Origin: Bacteroidales bacterium UBA7009
GTDB lineage: Bacteria > Bacteroidota > Bacteroidia > Bacteroidales > Paludibacteraceae
Assembly: GCA_002449665.1 (NCBI GenBank)
Contig: DJXH01000054.1
Coordinates: 1 to 10,293, forward strand
Direction: 5' to 3'
Length of the DNA stretch: 10,293 nt
Under the pieces are notes generated by a model, which saw only the letters and a program-made list of their open reading frames with translations, had not been told where the DNA came from and ran no database searches. This document shows, one piece after another, positions 6,839 to 10,293 of the stretch. The position numbers and the translations under genes were made by a program. Position 1 is the first letter of the stretch. The number at the start of each line of letters is the position of its first letter.

Positions 6839-8011
6839 TTATTTGCTCAGCAGCGGCAGCACTTCGTTGTTGAGGATTTCCGACAGTGCGCTCACTTTGT
6901 TGATAGCCTTTTCCACATCGCTGTTGCCTTGTGCTTTAGTCTCAAAGTCGATGATGCTCTCGATTGCGCCTATAGACTCTGCTATGGCTACTTTCACGCG
7001 GTTGTCAAGTTCGTCGTCAACGCTCTTAACGTAGTCCGATATGCTTGCATCGCCTTCTTTGGCACCTTGGTAAGCGTTTTGTATGGAGCGAATGTTGTCG
7101 GCAAAGTCAATGGTGGAGGTACGGCTGTACGGACTTTCGAGGTATTCGCTGTCGCCGCCGTTGTCGCTGCCTTTGTAGGGGTTGCCCATCTTCAGATCAG
7201 CCACTTCGCCTGCTATGGTTACGCAGCCTTCTATCACTTGCTCTGCGGCTTCTTGATAGGTCTTGTAGATGCTGCCTGCTTTTCCTGCGTTGATAAAGTA
7301 TTCGCCCCAATTTTCGCCGTAACTCATACTTTCGCCTTCGCTGTCGGTGATGACAGCCTCTTTCTCTGCGCTGACAGTGCCTGCCCAGCAGTCTTCAAGA
7401 AGGATGGCTTGCTGCGCGAGGTCTTCCACTATGCCTACAAGATAGACGGCTTGTGCGTGTGTGAGGTTGCAGGCGTGAGGCTGACCGGCGGTAAAGAGCA
7501 GATACTCTGCGGCGTGGAAGCCTTTGAGCGCATATCCGAGCATATCGCCTACGTATGCGCCGCCTTGCTCTTCAATGGCTGCCATACGGTTGTCATCGCT
7601 CAGCAGACGGTTCATCTCGTTGAAGTCAAGAGGCCACGCGTCGATATGCGGGTCGATGTTGTGTTTCTCTGCCGGACCGAAAAGGAAAGCCTCGCTCTGT
7701 TCCCAATATACGCGCATACGACGCCATGTCAAACCTGCGTTGCGCATAAGGTCGGTGTAGTCTTGGTCGTTCTCTACGGCTGTGAGTATTTGCTCACATT
7801 CACGAAGCAGAGTGATACCTTCGCTTGCCATATTGCTGTACGTAGCGATGACGGTGTTTTCCACATACGGTTTCATCGCTTTCTCGAGTGCAACCTCCTT
7901 GGCTGAAGGAGTGGCGGTGTCAGTCTTGGTCTCTTCGTTTTTCTTGTCTTTGCAGCCCGTCATACCCGCTGCAATCATACCACATAGGGCAAAAGTCAAA
8001 ATTTTTTTCAT
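6839..8011 (-). CDS. Imelysin family (M75-like) lipoprotein, 390 aa
   Basis: Imelysin-like proteins are helical envelope proteins linked to iron uptake (IrpA, ICMP and the related EfeO M75 domain). The signal peptide has MKK, a hydrophobic stretch and the lipobox GMTGC, with lipidation at Cys20, followed by a charged linker to about residue 38. The family's GxHxxE motif is present as G164-F165-H166-A167-A168-E169. The conserved segment YWEQSEAFLFGP is at 102-113, with a nearby DAWPLDF at 124-130. The rest is predicted mainly helical, in keeping with the two-bundle imelysin fold. Despite the name peptidase M75, protease activity is doubtful for many members. The gene lies 29 nt after the porin-like gene and 104 nt before the DHOR gene, all on one strand. 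Pairing of imelysin with a DHOR/DUF1111 protein is a recurrent arrangement in other bacteria, which supports a shared iron-related job. Confidence 0.9.
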   Translation of the reverse strand: MKKILTFALCGMIAAGMTGCKDKKNEETKTDTATPSAKEVALEKAMKPYVENTVIATYSNMASEGITLLRECEQILTAVENDQDYTDLMRNAGLTWRRMRVYWEQSEAFLFGPAEKHNIDPHIDAWPLDFNEMNRLLSDDNRMAAIEEQGGAYVGDMLGYALKGFHAAEYLLFTAGQPHACNLTHAQAVYLVGIVEDLAQQAILLEDCWAGTVSAEKEAVITDSEGESMSYGENWGEYFINAGKAGSIYKTYQEAAEQVIEGCVTIAGEVADLKMGNPYKGSDNGGDSEYLESPYSRTSTIDFADNIRSIQNAYQGAKEGDASISDYVKSVDDELDNRVKVAIAESIGAIESIIDFETKAQGNSDVEKAINKVSALSEILNNEVLPLLSK

Positions 8012-8040
8012 TGTGTATTAGGTTTATTGTTGTTGGTTGC

Positions 8041-9573
8041 TTATGGACGGAACATACCCGCGTAGGCTATCCCTACCGACACAAGCGGCTCGTCGTTATA
8101 TAGTTTGACGAGGTTGCCGTTTGCGTCCTTGCCTTTGTTGAGTATGCCGTATGCGAACTCGGCTTTCACTACGAGTTCTTTGAGCGGAAAATAGTTGATA
8201 CCAGCCGTGGCTTTGTGTCGTCCGCACCAAGCGTAGGCGTGGTTCCTTTCGCCGTTCTCCATAAAGAAAGAGTCGTAGTAGTCGTAGCGGGCAAAGAGGT
8301 AAAAGCGTTGGTTGTTGTCTCTCAAGCGGTCGTTAAAGCGGAAGAAGTCGTAGCCTATTTCCGCCCCTGCCGCTATGGCATCGCTGGCTACCGGCTGTTT
8401 GCTGCTCACGCTGCCTTTGCGCATAGAGATATTGTATTTGGTGATAAGAGCCGCATCGCCAAGGTGTCCGTATGTAAGGCTGCCGCGTGCAATCCAGCCC
8501 TTGTCCTTGTATGCAAAGTCAAAACTGCCGAGGCTCACCATTCCTTTCACGTCTTTGTAAGTGGGGTTGTTGTCTATTTCTTTGTTGCTCATAGACAGTG
8601 TGTTGCGGAACGAGTTGCCGCAATATCCCGACAGCGACAGGCGCAAGCCCTGTATGCCTATATAGTCAAGGCGTGCCGCTCCTGCCCATACGTTGGCAAG
8701 TTTGAACTCATACGGACTGCCCGCACCTGGTTTGATCCAGTTTTTCTTATTAAAGCGGTCGGAGTCAAGTCCGGGCAGCAGCATCGCCTGATAGTGCAGT
8801 CCGAACGGCGTCTTACCCATAAAAGTGAGAGCCACCTCGTGCCAAGTGGAGGGAATGATGGTAAACTCCCCTTCGGGGCGATAGACGGTGAAGAACTCCG
8901 TCGGCTCGTGGTGGGCGTTCAGTCCGCCTATTGGTACGACCTGCATACCGGCTCTTATGACGGCATAGTCGTTAAACCGCTTTTGCAGCCAAAACTGCTC
9001 CAGCGCCACTTCGCCGCCTCTTTCTATCTCGCTCTCATATTCGCCGCCTTCTTCCTCCTCTATCTCTATCGCGCTCTCCGTGCCGCCGTGCTCAAACTCT
9101 ATCTCTGTACCCATACTCCAGCCTCTGCCGAAGTCGTAACCTAAATAGAGAACCACATGCGGCAGATCCACTTGTCCGTATCTGTCGCCCGCATATCTCT
9201 CGGGGGTCTTGCCGTAGCGAAGGTAGTTGTCGGAGAAAAAGCAGTATTTGGCAGCCACCTCTCCGTAGCCTCCTACCGTCAGGCGATTGTGAATCCAACG
9301 AGGGACACGGTTTGTGGTGTCTTTCTTCTGCGGTGTTGCACCGCTGCGTGCATCAACCGTTGAAGAACTCGTGCGGGCATCCACTGCTGTTGCGCCAGAA
9401 CGCGCATCTATCCCCATTTTTTGGGATTCGCCTACTTTTTGCTCAAGCCGCTCTATGCGCTGAAGGAGCATTTGCAGGTCGGCGTTGCTCACTTTCACCG
9501 AATCATTGTCAGCAAAGCAGACAGTGCTGAAAACGAGCGAGATAAGTAATGTGTTGATATGTTTGTAAGTCAT
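8041..9573 (-). CDS. Outer-membrane porin-like beta-barrel protein with N-terminal coiled coil, 510 aa
   Basis: The ATG at 9573-9571 gives a good Sec signal peptide (TYKHINTLLISLVFSTVCFA, about 20 residues, followed by DNDSV). An in-frame TTG at 9603 would add ten residues but lies on the promoter -7 box, so it is unlikely to be used. The mature protein begins with a short coiled coil (DLQMLLQRIERLEQKV, about residues 32-47), then three 9-residue repeats containing DAR, then a barrel from about residue 95 with alternating strands rich in Tyr, Phe and Gly (e.g. LTVGGYGEVAAKY, VVLYLGYDFGRGWSMGTEIEF). A highly acidic stretch, with residues around 158-185 rich in Glu, probably forms a loop and could attract cations. 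The architecture resembles the OprO/OprP-like porins of Bacteroidota. The C-terminus is AGMFRP, not ending in the usual aromatic residue. It is the first gene of the operon and the likely outer-membrane entry step. What it transports is unknown. Confidence 0.82.
   Translation of the reverse strand: MTYKHINTLLISLVFSTVCFADNDSVKVSNADLQMLLQRIERLEQKVGESQKMGIDARSGATAVDARTSSSTVDARSGATPQKKDTTNRVPRWIHNRLTVGGYGEVAAKYCFFSDNYLRYGKTPERYAGDRYGQVDLPHVVLYLGYDFGRGWSMGTEIEFEHGGTESAIEIEEEEGGEYESEIERGGEVALEQFWLQKRFNDYAVIRAGMQVVPIGGLNAHHEPTEFFTVYRPEGEFTIIPSTWHEVALTFMGKTPFGLHYQAMLLPGLDSDRFNKKNWIKPGAGSPYEFKLANVWAGAARLDYIGIQGLRLSLSGYCGNSFRNTLSMSNKEIDNNPTYKDVKGMVSLGSFDFAYKDKGWIARGSLTYGHLGDAALITKYNISMRKGSVSSKQPVASDAIAAGAEIGYDFFRFNDRLRDNNQRFYLFARYDYYDSFFMENGERNHAYAWCGRHKATAGINYFPLKELVVKAEFAYGILNKGKDANGNLVKLYNDEPLVSVGIAYAGMFRP
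9331..9411 (-). repeat. Coding repeat: three 9-residue DAR units in the porin-like protein
   Basis: The units are IDARSGATA, VDARTSSST and VDARSGATP, in direct succession between the coiled coil and the barrel. Codons for identical residues differ between units, so the amino-acid pattern looks conserved rather than recently duplicated DNA. They probably form a flexible linker, perhaps a periplasmic tether. Confidence 0.75.
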
Positions 9574-9600
9574 AGTATGAACTTTTGTTTTTTCGTTATA

Positions 9601-9632
9601 CAAAAGTACTGCACAATGCAGGTTAAGACAAT
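9601..9632 (-). promoter_or_regulatory. Promoter for the porin-imelysin-DHOR-ccsBA operon
   Basis: On the minus strand, ATTG at 9632-9629 (3 of 4 matches to the -33 TTTG) is followed after 20 nt by TACTTTTG at 9608-9601, an exact TAnnTTTG -7 box. Transcription would start near 9595, leaving about 20 nt of leader before the ATG at 9573. No other comparable promoter was seen in the gaps inside the operon. Confidence 0.7.
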
Positions 9633-9636
9633 CACC

Positions 9637-9652
9637 AAATTTAGTTAAATTT
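9637..9652. promoter_or_regulatory. AT-rich dyad AAATTTA-GT-TAAATTT, operator candidate for the operon
   Basis: This is a perfect 7-2-7 palindrome whose near end lies 4 nt upstream of the -33 box of the operon promoter. A metal-responsive regulator of the Fur superfamily would suit both the context and the architecture, but the sequence is not the classical Fur box. The low complexity of AT-rich DNA means chance cannot be excluded. Confidence 0.4.
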
Positions 9653-9673
9653 CTTGTATCGCATCGCTAAGCA

Positions 9674-9701
9674 GTGTCGAATCTTGACCAAGCACCGACA
9701 C
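9674..9701. promoter_or_regulatory. 28-bp nested dyad between the divergent promoters
   Basis: The outer arms GTGTCG (9674-9679) and CGACAC (9696-9701) pair perfectly. The inner arms CTTG (9683-9686) and CAAG (9689-9692) also pair perfectly around AC. The two levels are separated by 3 nt on each side, so the whole element is symmetric. It stands alone in the middle of the 230-bp divergent region and is not followed by a T-tract. A dimeric or tetrameric DNA-binding protein could recognise it. Confidence 0.4.
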
Positions 9702-9739
9702 AATATATTTTATCATCTCGTGCGAAAAAGTTTACATTT

Positions 9740-9778
9740 ATACTCAAAAAATTTGCTTATTTGCTTATTTTTGAGTAT
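9740..9778. promoter_or_regulatory. 11-bp inverted repeat with internal tandem octamers, operator candidate for the restriction-modification gene
   Basis: Arms ATACTCAAAAA (9740-9750) and TTTTTGAGTAT (9768-9778) are perfect inverted repeats. The 17-nt space between them holds two tandem copies of TTTGCTTA (9752-9759 and 9760-9767). The first copy contains the -33 TTTG and the right arm runs into the -7 box of the promoter, so a protein bound here should block or control transcription. Confidence 0.5.
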
Positions 9779-9783
9779 CTTTG
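9752..9783 (+). promoter_or_regulatory. Promoter for the MmeI-like gene
   Basis: TTTG at 9752-9755 and TATCTTTG at 9776-9783 are separated by 20 nt and match both Bacteroidota boxes exactly. A second perfect -7 box, TACTTTTG at 9798-9805, lies 14 nt further on but has no well-placed -33 box, so a weaker tandem promoter is possible. The leader to the ATG at 9834 would be about 45 nt. Confidence 0.75.
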
Positions 9784-9833
9784 TGCGATTTTTTGCGTAC
9801 TTTTGCAGTCAGTAATCTAATATTTAATATGAT

Positions 9834-10293
9834 ATGATGACAAATACTCTATCCCAAAAAGCAGCCAAACAATTTGCAGAAGAATGGCAAGGTAAAGGCT
9901 ACGAGAAAGGCGATACTCAAAAGTTCTGGCTTGAGCTGCTGCAAAATGTGTTAGGTGTGCAGGATGTGTTCAAATTCATTGAGTTTGAAGACCAAGTGTT
10001 GGTGGAGAATACGAACTTTATGGACGGTTATATACCTGCCACCAAAGTGTTGATAGAGCAAAAGTCTATAGAAAAAGAATTGGGCAAGCCCATTGTGCAA
10101 AGCGACGGTTCACTCTTGAATCCGTTTCAGCAAGCAAAGAAATATATTGTCGGTTTGCCTGTAAGCAAGCACCCTCGTTGGGTTGTAACTTGCAATTTCC
10201 GTGAGTTCTGGGTGTATGATATGGAACAGCCCAACGGCGAACCGCAGAAAATCGCTCTTGCCCATCTTGGCAAGGAATACTACCGCTTGCAGT
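9834..10293 (+). CDS. MmeI-like (Type IIL) restriction-modification enzyme, N-terminal 153 residues (3' end outside window)
   Basis: The visible part resembles the N-terminal nuclease domain of MmeI-type enzymes, single polypeptides that both methylate and cut DNA. The PD-(D/E)xK-type motif is readable as D64 (FMDGY), then E75-Q76-K77 (VLIEQKS), i.e. D-x10-E-x-K, close to the spacing known for MmeI. Further family-like features are NPFQQAKKYIVGLP at 96-109 and the strand PRWVVTCNFREFWVYDM at 114-130. The methyltransferase and target-recognition parts lie beyond the right edge, so an intact enzyme cannot be confirmed. Start choice is ambiguous between the two successive ATGs at 9834 and 9837; an earlier ATG at 9829 meets a stop after one codon. 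The gene has its own promoter and operator-like repeat and diverges from the iron/haem-type operon. A role in defence against foreign DNA is inferred from the family. Confidence 0.82.
   Translation, partial: MMTNTLSQKAAKQFAEEWQGKGYEKGDTQKFWLELLQNVLGVQDVFKFIEFEDQVLVENTNFMDGYIPATKVLIEQKSIEKELGKPIVQSDGSLLNPFQQAKKYIVGLPVSKHPRWVVTCNFREFWVYDMEQPNGEPQKIALAHLGKEYYRLQ

Noticed and set aside
6929..7906. 325-codon plus-strand open frame
   Set aside because: It is a shadow of the imelysin gene on the opposite strand, open because of GC and codon bias; high Cys and Val content and no motif.
8215..9144. 309-codon plus-strand open frame
   Set aside because: It is antisense to the porin-like gene, with no signal, domain or promoter in front of it.
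9574..9603. Upstream TTG start for the porin-like protein
   Set aside because: It overlaps the -7 promoter box, so the codon would lie upstream of the expected transcription start, and it would place a charged ten-residue extension before a complete signal peptide.

Overview
The window looks like chromosomal DNA of a Bacteroidota bacterium, probably of the order Bacteroidales. The main evidence is three promoters with a -7 box matching the Bacteroidota TAnnTTTG pattern and a -33 TTTG-like box 19-20 nt upstream. Other support comes from A/T-rich leaders without clear Shine-Dalgarno sites, several lipoproteins with Bacteroidota-type lipoboxes, and a fused CcsBA haem-export/cytochrome c synthase with a Bacteroidota-style central domain. 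No rRNA, tRNA, CRISPR array or insertion sequence was seen.

Left part (1-2808). A truncated MoxR-family AAA+ ATPase reads leftward off the window edge. Diverging from it is a small PepSY-like lipoprotein with a consensus promoter and a strong intrinsic terminator that overlaps its stop codon. A two-domain Na+/phosphate cotransporter-PhoU protein begins only 17 nt after that terminator. It ends against a 32-bp perfect palindrome that separates it from the convergent operon.

Central part (9632 down to 2810, minus strand). One promoter appears to drive four tightly spaced genes in the order outer-membrane porin-like barrel, imelysin (M75) lipoprotein, di-haem DHOR-family lipoprotein, CcsBA. The last gene supplies the machinery that attaches haem to the two CxxCH motifs of the third. 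Imelysin-like proteins are linked to iron uptake, and imelysin/di-haem oxidoreductase pairing is a known association. The unit is therefore best read as a cell-envelope iron or haem redox/uptake system carrying its own cytochrome maturation gene. The substrate is unknown. A 13-bp hairpin that is fully paired only in the minus-strand RNA lies between the imelysin and di-haem genes.

Right part (9604-10293). A 230-bp divergent control region carries three separate dyad-symmetric elements and two opposed promoters. It leads into the first 153 codons of a MmeI-like (Type IIL) restriction-modification enzyme with a visible D-x10-E-x-K nuclease motif. One 11-bp inverted repeat overlaps the -7 box of that gene and encloses its -33 box, so it is a good operator candidate.
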